This document shows positions 44,130 to 54,043 of a stretch of DNA of 64,000 nt, one piece after another. Numbering within the stretch: position 1 is the first letter of the stretch; each line of letters begins with the position of its first letter. The stretch is from the NCBI RefSeq assembly GCF_002150505.1, contig NZ_MSSV01000009.1:124001-188000 (forward strand). The letters run 5' to 3'. Under the pieces are notes generated by a model, which was given only the letters and a program-made list of their open reading frames with translations, was not told the DNA's origin and did not search any database. Source of the stretch: Algoriphagus ratkowskyi (GTDB taxonomy: Bacteria > Bacteroidota > Bacteroidia > Cytophagales > Cyclobacteriaceae). A program made the translations under genes and the position numbers.

Positions 44130-45161
44130 TTACTTTTCGGTTATTTGAATTTCTGCAACCTCTTTTGTTTCAGAAGAAGTACCAGCTGCTAAAGCTGGAT
44201 TCATTTGAATAAAAGACTTTTGCTCAGCATACCACTTCTGATAAGCTTCGGGCTCTACTACTTCAATTACTTTTCTCATTGAGAAATGACCGCGTCCACA
44301 GATCTCTGTACATGCTATCTCGTAGTTGAAATCTGGGTTCCCTGTTTCTATTCTCATTTCAGCAGTTGTCTTAGTAGGCACAAACCAAAAACGAGTTGGC
44401 ATACCAGGTACAGCATCCATTTTGAGTCTCATATGAGGCGCAAATACAGAGTGCAAAACATCACGAGCTCTGATTTTGAATAGAACTGGCTCTCCTTTAG
44501 GTATTACTACTACAGGAGAAGGAAAGTCATCAATTGAGTTCTTATCCGTAAAGTCAACACCATGGGCATTAGTAGCAGTGATCATACGATAATCAAAGTC
44601 ACCGAGCACATTATCTTTACCTGCATACCTGATATCCCACTGAAACTGTGAACCCATAATCTCTACGATATGAGCATTTTCAGGAGCCGGTGCAGTTATG
44701 TCTGACCATGCCATCCAGCCCGAGATAACTAAGCCTGCCAATACCACACCTGGTACAGCTGTCCAAATCACTTCAAGCTTGTTATTATGAGGATAGAAAG
44801 ACGCTTTACGAGTCTCACTATATTGATATTTATATGGGAAAATGAACAACAATACGTGTGTAATCAAAAAGACTATTCCCGTAATCGCCATGGTCCACCA
44901 GAACAACGAATCAGTTACTACTCCATGTTCTGAAGCTACTGGTAAGTCATAATTGTCGAATTCCTTAATAGAATACCAAAACAATAAAATGGTTGAGCCT
45001 ATTAGAAAAACAACAAATAAAATTGCGTTTATCTTGTTACTCCCTGAGGCGATCTTCTTATCAGATCCTTTTACCACAGAGACTAACGTTTGGATTCGAT
45101 ATACCATCCATATTATGGAAAATATCAAAAGAACCCCTACTCCAATCAGAAATCCGTACAT
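44130..45161 (-). CDS. coxB: Cytochrome c oxidase subunit II (CuA)
   Basis: A 343-residue protein with an extra N-terminal TM helix (residues 3-20) and two further helices (about 47-65, 90-110), then the periplasmic cupredoxin domain. CuA ligands are visible: His in DVLHSVFAPHMRLK and the CTEICGRGHFSM cluster (C-x3-C-x3-H-x2-M). WQWDIRYAG-like SQFQWDIRYAG is the aromatic electron-entry patch. No fused cytochrome c domain. The gene lies between actF and coxA. Confidence 0.96.
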   Translation of the reverse strand: MYGFLIGVGVLLIFSIIWMVYRIQTLVSVVKGSDKKIASGSNKINAILFVVFLIGSTILLFWYSIKEFDNYDLPVASEHGVVTDSLFWWTMAITGIVFLITHVLLFIFPYKYQYSETRKASFYPHNNKLEVIWTAVPGVVLAGLVISGWMAWSDITAPAPENAHIVEIMGSQFQWDIRYAGKDNVLGDFDYRMITATNAHGVDFTDKNSIDDFPSPVVVIPKGEPVLFKIRARDVLHSVFAPHMRLKMDAVPGMPTRFWFVPTKTTAEMRIETGNPDFNYEIACTEICGRGHFSMRKVIEVVEPEAYQKWYAEQKSFIQMNPALAAGTSSETKEVAEIQITEK

Positions 45162-45183
45162 ACCTTAATTATTTCGGCTGTTA

Positions 45184-46476
45184 TTAAATGTGATGATTAT
45201 AGCTTTCTTCAAGCATTGGATGGTTTTTAGGAACCAATTTTCCTTTTGCCAATCCAGATAGAACTACAAAAGTAAAAGCTGCACCATATACTAGGAACAT
45301 CCCTACTTCCATGAATCCAACGCCTCCATTATGTCCTAAAGTACCTGGCTGAACCATTAGGAAGAAATCTACCCAGTGACCAGCAATGATCATAAGACAA
45401 ACAAGTTTCAAAAACACACCATGTCTCTTAGAATCTCTTGTCATTAATAACAGGAATGGAAGGACAAAGTTCATCGCTAAGTTCACAAATATAAATGGAC
45501 CATAGATATCACTTGATAATCTCTCCAAGAAGTACACAGACTCCTCAGGGATATTTGCATAATAGATAAGCAAGAACTGAGAGAACCATAGGTAAGTCCA
45601 GAAAATTGTAAAACCAAAGATGAATTTCCCTAGATCATGAACATGGTTTTCATTAACCATTTCAAGAAGACCTTGACCTTTCAGAAACAATATCAACAAG
45701 GTCATTGTAGCAAGTCCAGCTACAAACCATGATGAAAACACATACCATCCAAACAGTGTAGAGAACCAATGTGTGTCAATTGACATTACCCAGTCCCATG
45801 CTGCAACAGAAGAAGAAACTGCGAAGAAGATTAAGAAATATGCAGACCAGCTTCTGATAGTATACCAGGAAGAAGTACCACCCGCTAAATCCTCATTATA
45901 GGTTAAGCTTTGAAATTTCTTAAAGAAGAACACCCAGAAACCAAAGAACAAAACCATTCTAATAACGAAGAATATAGGAAATGTACCCTTAGCCATTGGC
46001 CAGTAAAAGAAAGCTCCTTTGCCATCTATGATACTATCATAGTCTGCGGAAGCCTTATCAAATAAGGAAGCATGAGTCCAATGGAACAAGTCATGACTTG
46101 CCACAAAGAATGTAACAATCATCAAAACACCTGCAATTGGCAACCAATTGCCTAAAGATAGCATTACGCGTATGATAGCTGCTGACCATCCTGCCTGAGC
46201 GGCATACTGAATAGCAAAGAAGAAAACTCCTATGATTGCAATACCTGTATAATACACGTTATTAATCCAAAGGTTAGCGTATAGACGCTGGTACCAATGA
46301 AAAGCGTGACCTTCTGCCGCACCAGCTTCAGCATGACCACCACCAAATATCGCCATGATGATACCAATGATAAGCAGTATTGCTCCGATACCCAAAACTG
46401 TAAATAAGCCTTTTTTGGTCGCAGCTGTGAAATCAAATTTTTGATCCAGATTATAGTGTTGTACGTCGTGAGCCAT
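45184..46476 (-). CDS. actF: Alternative complex III subunit ActF
   Basis: A 430-residue integral membrane subunit of the menaquinol:cytochrome c oxidoreductase. About ten TM helices, related to the NrfD-like ActC: WYQRLYANLWINNVYYTGIAIIGVFFFAIQYAAQAGWSAAIIRVM is the recognisable start, with WTYLWFSQFLLIYYANIPEE in the middle. It is the last act gene, followed after 22 bases by coxB. The quinol site is thought to lie in the ActC/ActF membrane part of the complex. Confidence 0.92.
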   Translation of the reverse strand: MAHDVQHYNLDQKFDFTAATKKGLFTVLGIGAILLIIGIIMAIFGGGHAEAGAAEGHAFHWYQRLYANLWINNVYYTGIAIIGVFFFAIQYAAQAGWSAAIIRVMLSLGNWLPIAGVLMIVTFFVASHDLFHWTHASLFDKASADYDSIIDGKGAFFYWPMAKGTFPIFFVIRMVLFFGFWVFFFKKFQSLTYNEDLAGGTSSWYTIRSWSAYFLIFFAVSSSVAAWDWVMSIDTHWFSTLFGWYVFSSWFVAGLATMTLLILFLKGQGLLEMVNENHVHDLGKFIFGFTIFWTYLWFSQFLLIYYANIPEESVYFLERLSSDIYGPFIFVNLAMNFVLPFLLLMTRDSKRHGVFLKLVCLMIIAGHWVDFFLMVQPGTLGHNGGVGFMEVGMFLVYGAAFTFVVLSGLAKGKLVPKNHPMLEESYNHHI

Positions 46477-46478
46477 AA

Positions 46479-47177
46479 TTAATTAGCTGGAGTTTCTACT
46501 TGTGTAACATCTTGGTCAGATACTTCTGCTACTGCAGTATCAGCATTCTGTCCGCCTTGGAGATCTTGTTTCACATAGTGAACAATCTTCCATATGTTTT
46601 CTGGAGTAATCTGAGAACCATGGGCTCCCATTCTTCCTTTACCTTTCATGACTACATGGTAAATATGTCCTTCTGAAAGGCCGAGGTAAGCACCACCCTT
46701 TAGGTTGGCTACACCACCTATGATATTGCCTACAGTCCCATCTCCTTCACCACCCGCACCATGACATGGGGTACAATAAAGTTGAAACAACCGCTTGCCT
46801 TCAGTCAATACCGCATCATCTAACTTAATAGGGTTCTTAGTAGAAGCACTTTCTTCTACTTCAAATGCTTTATATCTATATGGCAAATAGCCGTTCTTAT
46901 CCCTAGGAACAGTATTAGCAACTGGCTCACGCATATTCATGTTGTGAGGGTTGTTAATATTACTATTAAAATATTCGCCTTTGCCATCCTCTCGTGTAGA
47001 AATGAGATCACCTTTTGTCTCAAAATCAGTAATCTGCGTCAATGGCTCATAAGCAACCGAGTGATACATCTGAGGGGCAAATTCTAAGCCTTGATTCTCA
47101 CCGCCAGCTCCACAGCTAGCAAGGGAAAACCCTGCTACTGCAATTCCTAAAATACCTACTGTTTTAGCAATCTTCAT
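46479..47177 (-). CDS. actE: Alternative complex III subunit ActE, monohaem cytochrome c
   Basis: A lipoprotein cytochrome c that receives electrons from ACIII. The start at 47177 (MKIAKTVGILG) gives a lipobox LASC; an in-frame TTG at 47198 would overlap actD. One haem site, CTPCHGAGGEGDG (C-x2-CH), with a probable axial Met in VMKGKGRMGAHG. N-terminal region MYHSVAYEPLTQ is typical for Bacteroidota ActE. It follows actD by 13 bases and precedes actF by two. The acidic C-terminal tail is low-complexity. Confidence 0.92.
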   Translation of the reverse strand: MKIAKTVGILGIAVAGFSLASCGAGGENQGLEFAPQMYHSVAYEPLTQITDFETKGDLISTREDGKGEYFNSNINNPHNMNMREPVANTVPRDKNGYLPYRYKAFEVEESASTKNPIKLDDAVLTEGKRLFQLYCTPCHGAGGEGDGTVGNIIGGVANLKGGAYLGLSEGHIYHVVMKGKGRMGAHGSQITPENIWKIVHYVKQDLQGGQNADTAVAEVSDQDVTQVETPAN

Positions 47178-47190
47178 ATTTCCAGATTTA

Positions 47191-47721
47191 CTATTCAAAA
47201 CTTTTTTTATTAACCTCTGATGCTCCAGAAGACTTCAAAATCTCTTCAATTTTAGCCAATTCAATAGCTGAATTATTAGCTATGTCAATTGCCATCACAT
47301 GCTTATCATCAGTTATTCTCAAATCAAATATTCTTGGTTGTGCCCAAGGTTTTAGATCTGTGCTGACCATAAATACGCCTACCATACCGAACGAAGCCAA
47401 TAAGACAGTCAATTCGAAGGTAACTGGAATGAATGTAGGTAAAGATCCAAAATCCTTACCGCCAATGATCATCGGCCAGTCAAATGCCATCATATAATAC
47501 TGCATGGTCAAAGCCAGTGTAGTACCTAGCAGTCCAAATAAGAAAGCTGCGATTGGCAATCTACTTCTCTTGTAGCCTAAGTAATCATCTATCCCGTGAA
47601 CAGGGTAAGGTGAATAGACCTCGTGAATTTGGATGCCTGAAGATCTTACCTGCTTAATAGCATGAAGTAATACATCCTCATCTTCATAAACTCCAGTAAC
47701 AAAATGTGTATCTCTTTCCAT
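47191..47721 (-). CDS. actD: Alternative complex III subunit ActD (DUF3341)
   Basis: A 176-residue DUF3341 protein. A cytoplasmic N-terminal domain (THFVTGVYEDEDVLLHAIKQVRSSG) contains the YSPYPVHGID motif characteristic of ActD. Two TM helices follow (about residues 58-80 and 98-120), then a C-terminal cytoplasmic domain. It is a structural membrane subunit of ACIII without cofactors. It starts two bases after the actC stop. Confidence 0.93.
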   Translation of the reverse strand: MERDTHFVTGVYEDEDVLLHAIKQVRSSGIQIHEVYSPYPVHGIDDYLGYKRSRLPIAAFLFGLLGTTLALTMQYYMMAFDWPMIIGGKDFGSLPTFIPVTFELTVLLASFGMVGVFMVSTDLKPWAQPRIFDLRITDDKHVMAIDIANNSAIELAKIEEILKSSGASEVNKKSFE

Positions 47722-47723
47722 GA

Positions 47724-49088
47724 TTATTTATTCACTTTATCAGATGAAGACTTAAGAACAGCTTTCACTTCTGCCATATTGATTACCGGGAAGAATTTGG
47801 CAAACAAGAAGAATAATGTGAAGAACAAGCCAAACGTAAATAAGTATATTCCTACGTCCGCCCAAGTTGGATAGAACATCGCCCAAGAAGATGGCAGATA
47901 ATCTCTATGAAGAGAGGTTACGATAATTACAAATCGCTCAAACCACATCCCGATATTCACTACAATTGATAGAATAAATGTAGCTACAATAGAAGTTCGG
48001 ATCTTTTTAATCCAGAACAATTGTGGAGAGATCACATTACAGGTCATCATTGACCAGTAAGCCCACCAGTATGGACCGAACATTCTATTCATGAAAGCAT
48101 ATTGCTCTGCCTCTACGCCTGAATACCAAGCCATGAAAAATTCGGTGATATACGCAATACCTACAATGGAACCAGTGATGATGATTACAATATTCATCAA
48201 TTCTATGTGTCCAATGGTAATATAATCTTCTAGGCTATAAACCTTACGGGTTACTATCATCAGAGTCAATACCATGGCGAAACCAGAGAAAATCGCACCT
48301 GCTACAAAGTAAGGTGGAAAAATAGTGGTGTGCCATCCTGGTATTACAGAAGTTGCAAAATCGAATGATACAATCGTGTGTACAGAAAGTACAAGTGGAG
48401 TAGCAAGACCAGCAAGGATCAAGGACACTGACTCATATCTGCTCCATGATTTTGCAGCGCCATCCCAACCAAATGAAAGTGCTCCGTAAATAATCTTTCT
48501 AAGACCTGTAGCTCTATCTCTAATGGTAGCGAAATCAGGAATCAAACCAATGTACCAGAAAACTAAGGATACAGAGAAGTAAGTGGAAATCGCAAACACA
48601 TCCCAAAGGAGTGGTGAGTTAAAGTTAACCCAAAGAGATCCGAAGACGTTTGGAAGTGGAAGTGCCCAATAAGCTCCTAACCATGGACGTCCCATGTGAA
48701 GTACCGGAAACATCGCTGCGCAAATAACCGCAAAAATGGTCATCGCCTCAGCTGCTCTGTTAATAGAAGTTCTCCACTTCTGTCTGAAAAGTAATAGTAC
48801 AGCGGAAATAAGTGTTCCGGCGTGACCAATACCTACCCACCAAACGAAGTTGGTGATATCCCAAGCCCAGCCTACAGTTTTGTTTAGTCCCCACATACCA
48901 ATGCCTTCCCAGAGAGTGGCAATCACAGCAATAGATCCTAAAGCTAAAACCCCGGCAGAAGTAAGGAAAGCAAGGAACCACCTGATATTCGGTTTTGCTT
49001 CTACATGACGTGCCACATCATTTGTGACGTCATGGTAGGATTTACCTCCGGTAACTAACGGTTCGCGTACGGATGAAGTAACCTGCAT
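47724..49088 (-). CDS. actC: Alternative complex III subunit ActC (NrfD-like)
   Basis: A 454-residue NrfD-family membrane subunit with about ten TM helices, expected to hold a quinol-binding site. [44 protein letters not shown] is the conserved helix II-III region with the His near the quinol site. Further marks are PILHMGRPW-type [20 protein letters not shown] and [27 protein letters not shown]. It lies between actB and actD with gaps of 17 and two bases. Confidence 0.95.
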   Translation of the reverse strand: MQVTSSVREPLVTGGKSYHDVTNDVARHVEAKPNIRWFLAFLTSAGVLALGSIAVIATLWEGIGMWGLNKTVGWAWDITNFVWWVGIGHAGTLISAVLLLFRQKWRTSINRAAEAMTIFAVICAAMFPVLHMGRPWLGAYWALPLPNVFGSLWVNFNSPLLWDVFAISTYFSVSLVFWYIGLIPDFATIRDRATGLRKIIYGALSFGWDGAAKSWSRYESVSLILAGLATPLVLSVHTIVSFDFATSVIPGWHTTIFPPYFVAGAIFSGFAMVLTLMIVTRKVYSLEDYITIGHIELMNIVIIITGSIVGIAYITEFFMAWYSGVEAEQYAFMNRMFGPYWWAYWSMMTCNVISPQLFWIKKIRTSIVATFILSIVVNIGMWFERFVIIVTSLHRDYLPSSWAMFYPTWADVGIYLFTFGLFFTLFFLFAKFFPVINMAEVKAVLKSSSDKVNK

Positions 49089-49105
49089 AGTTTAATAAAT
49101 TTTGA

Positions 49106-52100
49106 TTACGCTTCGTTTAAGTCTTTATTTCTGATTTTGGTAAAGTACCAAACGTTTGGACTCACGTTGATCTCTTCCAAAACATGGTATGCTCGTTCCT
49201 CATTTACTTCCTTAAGTGCAGAAGTAGTATCTTCCTTAATCTTCAGAAGCTTGTAAAGATTGCTACTTGTGTCATTCATATCTCCAAAAACCAAAGCATC
49301 TGTAGGACATGCAACGGCACAAGCTACATTGATGTCTCCATCCTGAACTTTACGCTTCTCACGCTTAGCCTCTAGTTTCCCAGCCTGGATTCTCTGAACA
49401 CACATGGAGCATTTTTCCATTACACCACGTGCACGAACAGTCACATCCGGATTCAAGACCATTTTACCCAAATCATCATTTTGAGCTACATTGACTCCTG
49501 CGAAGTCTTTGTTATCGTGGTATTTGAACCAGTTAAATCGACGCACTTTATACGGACAGTTGTTTGCACAATATCTTGTACCAATACATCTGTTATATGT
49601 CATTTGATTAAGACCCTCAGAAGAGTGGGTTGTAGCAGCAACAGGACAAACAGTCTCACAAGGAGCGTTGTTACACTGCTGACACATCATAGGCTGAAAA
49701 GTAACCTCAGGATTACTAGCAGCTACTTCCATTGCTTTCAAATCATCCGCAGGAGCATCTGAAGAATAGTAGCGATCTATTCTGATCCATGCCATCTCTC
49801 TTCTATTCAATACTTCCTGCTTACCTACTACTGCCACGTTATTTTCAACCTGACAGGCAATAGAACATGCAGAGCAACCGATACAAGAGTTCATATCAAT
49901 AGCTAAGCCCCAGTGGTGCTGAGAATACTGGTGACCAGACCAAAGAGAAATCTTAGATGGCTTCACAAATTCACCTTCCTTGTAAATCTTTGGATGATAT
50001 CTACCAGCAGAAGCATCTTTCTGATACTCGCTTAATACAGACTCCTGAATCACGTTCTCACGGCCCATAAATGTCTGATGGGTTTGCGTACGGGCAATTC
50101 TATAAGAATCTCCAGTTGCAGAAACTTCTACACCAGAGGTAATATCAAAATTCACAAAGCCTTTAGACGAATCAAGTAATTCGTAGGCGTTAACACCTAC
50201 TCCATTAGCTACGCGTCCAGCTTTTGTCCTACCATATCCAACTGCCAAACCAAACGTACCTTCTGCCTGACCTGGCTGAATCATGATCGGTATGATCAAT
50301 GACTTGCCATTAACAGAAATAGAAGCTTTGCTAGTCTCACCTTCATACATGGTCACACCGTTATCGGTAGCCCATTTTTGAGAAACAGTCAGGTAATTAT
50401 CCCAAGTTGCCTTAGAGATAGGATCTGACATTTCTTGTAGCCAAGGGTTGTTAGCATAGGTGCCGTTACCAATACCTATTTTAGTATAAACTACCAATTC
50501 AGCAGAAGTATTATCAGCAGAATAATCACTCGACACAGCAGAAGCTGCGGCACTAACATTACCTACTGGAGCTAATGCTGATGTAGTAGAACTAATAGCT
50601 AAGACTCCATTGTATAAAGTCTGATCCCAGAATTGCTGGAAAGTTCCACCTGTTTCAACCTGAGCAAAAACATCACCTTGCCAGTTGTTTTGAAGGAAAT
50701 CATAATAGGTAGTAGAATCACCTGCCCATACCAAGAAAGATTCTTGTGCTTGTCTAGTATCAAAAAGTGGCGTGATGGTAGGCTGAGCCAAAGAGAAGTG
50801 TCCCTTCTTTGGTTCGAAGTCATTCCAAGACTCTAGGAAGTGATGATCTGGAGCTACTATCTGCACTAAGGAAGATGTTTCATCCAAAGTACCATTAGTA
50901 GAAATAGTTACTTTTGTTTTTGCAAGTCCTGCAGCAATTTCAGCACCTCTCGCAAAATCATAGACTGGATTACAGTTATAGAATATAACTCCTCCTACTT
51001 TTCCAGCATTTAAATCAGTTACAAACTGATTCATTTTAGCATCATCACCTTTTCTATAATAAGCAGGGTTAGCGAAATCAACTGTTGTTCCGTTGCTACC
51101 AAGCATTTCATTGATTGCATTGATTACCACCTGAACATTTGGATCATTTGATCCAGAGATGACCAAAGAAGCATTCTTGCTAGCCCAAAGATCAGTAGCT
51201 GCTTTCTCTAAATGTGCTACTTCAACCGCTGGAGCAGAAACTGTAGCTGCACCCGCTTTCTTAGCAATAGCATTATATAAAGCAAGAACAGCCAAACCGC
51301 TTTGAGAAGCTCTAATTGGAGTTCTATAATCAGCATTGGCACCAGCAAGGGACAAGTTAGATTCAAACTGATAATGTCTAGACATTTCAGGCTTCTCTTT
51401 GCTGATTTTTCTTGTCTGAGCATATTGACGAGCAAATTCAATTGGAGAAATCCAAGACCCTAAGAAGTCAGCTCCAAAGGATACAATTGTTTTTGCTTTG
51501 TCAAATGAATAGGAAGGAAGAACTGCTGAACCGTAATAAGTCTCCGCAGCCTTTGTAATACCATAATTAGAAAGTGGATCATACATGATTAATTCCACGT
51601 TACCATTTCCATCAGCTAATTGCTGGATCGCTTTTAGGGTAGATGGTGAAATGATCGTGTTAGATACTACTTTCACAGCACCTGCAGAAGCAAGAGCAGA
51701 CTTAGCCTGCGCGTCTACAGTTTTCCAATCGGATGGTTGACCACCGCTGTAAGGAACTGCCAATCTTTCTTTATCATATAATGAAAGAACAGAAGCCTCA
51801 ACGATCGCATTTACTTTTCCTTTATTGATAGGAGAAAGATCGTTTCCGTCAATTTTGATTGGACGACCTTCCCTAGTCTTTACTACTATAGAAGCATAAT
51901 CTCCACCAGTAGAATAAGTCGAAGCGTAATAATTAGGGATAGATGGATTAATATCAACCGGCTTATTCACATAAGGGATCATCTTCCTGACTGGAGCCTC
52001 ACATGCTGCCAAAGAGGCTGCTGCTAAGCTGAATCCCATAACTTTAAGAAAATCTCTTCTAGTAGAACTTCCGTCTTCATTTACTACGGATGGAAGTTCG

Positions 52101-52189
52101 GGAAATTCACCCTCGGCTTTTTTTACAAACTCAGGGTCATTGCTTAACTGCTCAAGCCCTTTCCAGTACGTTTTTTTATTTTCCTTCAT
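49106..52189 (-). CDS. actB: Alternative complex III subunit ActB, molybdopterin-like/iron-sulfur fusion
   Basis: A 1027-residue peripheral subunit. The N-terminus has a twin-arginine-like SSTRRDFLKVMGFSLAAASLAAC, which fits Tat export with lipid anchoring. Residues 60-730 resemble a molybdopterin oxidoreductase, but ACIII members hold no molybdopterin. The C-terminal ferredoxin part carries four Cys clusters: CIGCSACSIACQVEN, CQQCNNAPCETVCPVAA, CIGTRYCANNCPY and CSMCVQRI/CAVACPTDA. These chain electrons from quinol to the ActA haems. It follows actA by 39 bases. Confidence 0.95.
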   Translation of the reverse strand: MKENKKTYWKGLEQLSNDPEFVKKAEGEFPELPSVVNEDGSSTRRDFLKVMGFSLAAASLAACEAPVRKMIPYVNKPVDINPSIPNYYASTYSTGGDYASIVVKTREGRPIKIDGNDLSPINKGKVNAIVEASVLSLYDKERLAVPYSGGQPSDWKTVDAQAKSALASAGAVKVVSNTIISPSTLKAIQQLADGNGNVELIMYDPLSNYGITKAAETYYGSAVLPSYSFDKAKTIVSFGADFLGSWISPIEFARQYAQTRKISKEKPEMSRHYQFESNLSLAGANADYRTPIRASQSGLAVLALYNAIAKKAGAATVSAPAVEVAHLEKAATDLWASKNASLVISGSNDPNVQVVINAINEMLGSNGTTVDFANPAYYRKGDDAKMNQFVTDLNAGKVGGVIFYNCNPVYDFARGAEIAAGLAKTKVTISTNGTLDETSSLVQIVAPDHHFLESWNDFEPKKGHFSLAQPTITPLFDTRQAQESFLVWAGDSTTYYDFLQNNWQGDVFAQVETGGTFQQFWDQTLYNGVLAISSTTSALAPVGNVSAAASAVSSDYSADNTSAELVVYTKIGIGNGTYANNPWLQEMSDPISKATWDNYLTVSQKWATDNGVTMYEGETSKASISVNGKSLIIPIMIQPGQAEGTFGLAVGYGRTKAGRVANGVGVNAYELLDSSKGFVNFDITSGVEVSATGDSYRIARTQTHQTFMGRENVIQESVLSEYQKDASAGRYHPKIYKEGEFVKPSKISLWSGHQYSQHHWGLAIDMNSCIGCSACSIACQVENNVAVVGKQEVLNRREMAWIRIDRYYSSDAPADDLKAMEVAASNPEVTFQPMMCQQCNNAPCETVCPVAATTHSSEGLNQMTYNRCIGTRYCANNCPYKVRRFNWFKYHDNKDFAGVNVAQNDDLGKMVLNPDVTVRARGVMEKCSMCVQRIQAGKLEAKREKRKVQDGDINVACAVACPTDALVFGDMNDTSSNLYKLLKIKEDTTSALKEVNEERAYHVLEEINVSPNVWYFTKIRNKDLNEA

Positions 52190-52228
52190 TTTATGATATA
52201 AGAATGAATTTGCGAAAAGAATAATGAA

Positions 52229-53491
52229 TTAATAGTGACACTTAGCACACTCCAAACCTCCGATGTCTTTGACTTTCAAAGCATCTTTAGAGGCAGAATG
52301 AACCTGAACCAACTTATCATAATAGGCATTGCCTTCAGTGGTGATTTCCGTCTGTCTGTGACAGTCGATACACCAACCCATGGTAAGCGCACTATGTTGT
52401 CCGACTACTTCCATTTCCTGAATAGGACCATGGCAAGTCTGACATTCTACCTCTCCCACCACCACGTGCTGAGAGTGATTGAAATAGGCCAAATCAGGAA
52501 GGTTGTGAACTCTTACCCACTCAATTGGCTGATTATTATCTACCGCATCATAGATTTTCTGAATTTCTGGAGAAACACCTTCCTTACCTTGTATGTTTTG
52601 CACATGTGTGTGGCAGTTCATACAAATGTTAGCTGAAGGAATATTTGCCGACTTACCGATCTCCACACCAGTATGACAATACTGACACTCGATCTGTAAT
52701 GTACCAGCGTGAAGTGCGTGTGAATAAGCAATTGGCTGCTCTGGAGCATATCCTTGCTGTAAACCAACAGAGTAAAGTCCATCAAGGGCCGTTTTGGCAA
52801 CTAGTGCGATCACAAGTGCAGTCACGATAACTACAAACATGTCGCTTTTAAATACTTTTTTAAGATCTGTCTTCTGATTGACAAACTCATCATCATCAGC
52901 ATCAAGATCTTGCTTCGTCAGGTATTTAGTCAGTACCGAAATTATCAATCCTAGTACAACCAGAATCAAAAGAAGAACAACAACTAATACGCCTAGTATT
53001 ACAGTAAGATATTCGTTTGGAATCCCTCCGCCTGTCGCAACTGCAGCACCATCAGCTCCAACCGTAGCTACTGCTGCCGAAGGATCTACTACATCACCAA
53101 ATTCTATATAAGAAAGCAGGTTGTTTAGATCGTCATCCGATAAAAACTCGTGAGCTGGCATCGGAGTACCATTAAATTCTTTAAAAAGCTTGTTGTAATA
53201 AGCATTACCCGAAGCAATTACAACTGCTGAGTTTTTTATAAAGCTTTTCACACTTTCAATACCAGATCTATCGGTTGACCCCCTTAGGGCAGGTCCAACT
53301 AACTTCTGGTCGAGTTTGTGACAAGTCTTACAATTGGTATTGAATAGAGCCTTTCCTGCTGCTACTGCTTCGTCGCCACTCTCAACCGCAGGATCTGCAG
53401 CAAAAGCCTGCATCCCGATCAGCATGAAAAACAGCACTGCCAGTGTGTGGAAATTCGATCGAACCCCTACTAACGAGCGTTTAGATAACAT
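52229..53491 (-). CDS. actA: Alternative complex III subunit ActA, six-haem cytochrome c
   Basis: The start at 53491 (MLSKRSLVGV) gives a signal peptide ending QAFAA. The frame is open to 53623, but that extension overlaps the promoter. Six CxxCH sites: CKTCH in an N-terminal cytochrome c domain (with axial Met candidate in GTPMPAHEFLSDDDL), then, after a TM anchor (about residues 165-190) and a second TM (about 220-240), CQYCH, CMNCH, CQTCH, CIDCH and CAKCH in the pentahaem region. Canonical ActA has five haems plus anchor, so the extra N-terminal haem domain is a fusion. First gene of the act-cox operon. Confidence 0.94.
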   Translation of the reverse strand: MLSKRSLVGVRSNFHTLAVLFFMLIGMQAFAADPAVESGDEAVAAGKALFNTNCKTCHKLDQKLVGPALRGSTDRSGIESVKSFIKNSAVVIASGNAYYNKLFKEFNGTPMPAHEFLSDDDLNNLLSYIEFGDVVDPSAAVATVGADGAAVATGGGIPNEYLTVILGVLVVVLLLILVVLGLIISVLTKYLTKQDLDADDDEFVNQKTDLKKVFKSDMFVVIVTALVIALVAKTALDGLYSVGLQQGYAPEQPIAYSHALHAGTLQIECQYCHTGVEIGKSANIPSANICMNCHTHVQNIQGKEGVSPEIQKIYDAVDNNQPIEWVRVHNLPDLAYFNHSQHVVVGEVECQTCHGPIQEMEVVGQHSALTMGWCIDCHRQTEITTEGNAYYDKLVQVHSASKDALKVKDIGGLECAKCHY

Positions 53492-53535
53492 ATTATAGCT
53501 AATTAAATAGTTTATGTGGTTTATTATAACCCCTG

Positions 53536-53566
53536 CAAAGGTACTACCCGAAGCCAATTTTTCAAA
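53536..53566 (-). promoter_or_regulatory. Consensus promoter of the act-cox operon
   Basis: On the minus strand TTTG (53566-53563), 19 bases, then TACCTTTG (53543-53536): an exact match to the Bacteroidota primary-sigma consensus TTTG-N19-TAnnTTTG. It implies a transcript start near 53529 and a leader of about 38 bases to the actA ATG at 53491. Confidence 0.85.
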
Positions 53567-53809
53567 CTGGAATTGATAGTATACGGATGTTTGTCCAGAC
53601 CTCCTTTTGATTTCATATCGCATTGTTTAACAGTTATTTAAGCATTTATTATTGGCATATATATAATTTAGAATCGATATAAATAGAATGTATTTTGCCG
53701 CCATCCGAAACTTCAAATGAATTATCACGATATACCGCTTCTGATTAATGGATTCAAATTAAAGTTCAGGCTCATTGGCAAGCAAAGTTTAAAAATAAGT
53801 AATTCCTTT

Positions 53810-53840
53810 TTTGCAGATGTAGAGATAATAACTACATTTG
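53810..53840 (+). promoter_or_regulatory. Consensus promoter of tRNA-Cys
   Basis: TTTG (53810-53813), 19 bases, TACATTTG (53833-53840): an exact match to TTTG-N19-TAnnTTTG, 16 bases before the mature tRNA 5' end. Confidence 0.85.
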
Positions 53841-53856
53841 CATTCCAATTGAGATT

Positions 53857-53927
53857 GGTCGAGTGGCCGAGTGGCTAGGCAGAGGTCTGCAAAACCTCGT
53901 ACAGCGGTTCGAATCCGCTCTCGACCT
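53857..53927 (+). tRNA. tRNA-Cys (GCA)
   Basis: Full cloverleaf. Acceptor arms ggtcgag/ctcgacc pair over seven bases. The D-arm is gccgagtggctaggc. Anticodon stem gaggt/acctc encloses loop ctgcaaa with anticodon GCA. The T-arm agcgg-ttcgaat-ccgct is perfect. Discriminator T, no encoded CCA. It has its own promoter upstream and a terminator ten bases downstream, so it is transcribed alone. Confidence 0.96.
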
Positions 53928-53931
53928 CAAC

Positions 53932-53963
53932 AAAAAAGCATCCCGAATTCGGGATGCTTTTTT
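53932..53963. terminator. Symmetric terminator after tRNA-Cys
   Basis: agcatcccgaa/ttcgggatgct is a perfect palindrome flanked by A6 and T6, so it can act on both strands. It also serves the minus-strand outer-membrane protein gene, whose natural stop is at 53993. Confidence 0.9.
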
Positions 53964-54043
53964 CATTTTCATAAGTCTCCCTATATTTTTCTCTAAAACA
54001 GATATCCTACACCAAACTGAACTCCCAGCTCTTGTAAGACTTG

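Larger units (their letters stand above)
53492..53856. other. Divergent regulatory region between actA and tRNA-Cys
   Basis: It holds two exact consensus promoters, one facing actA (53536-53566) and one facing tRNA-Cys (53810-53840). The central 240 bases are AT-rich without a credible gene. Confidence 0.6.

Noticed and set aside
49481..49762. 93-codon plus-strand frame inside actB
   Set aside because: A shadow of the Cys-rich ferredoxin part of actB on the opposite strand.
53492..53623. Longer N-terminus for actA
   Set aside because: It contains the consensus promoter and delays the signal peptide. The start at 53491 gives a normal one.
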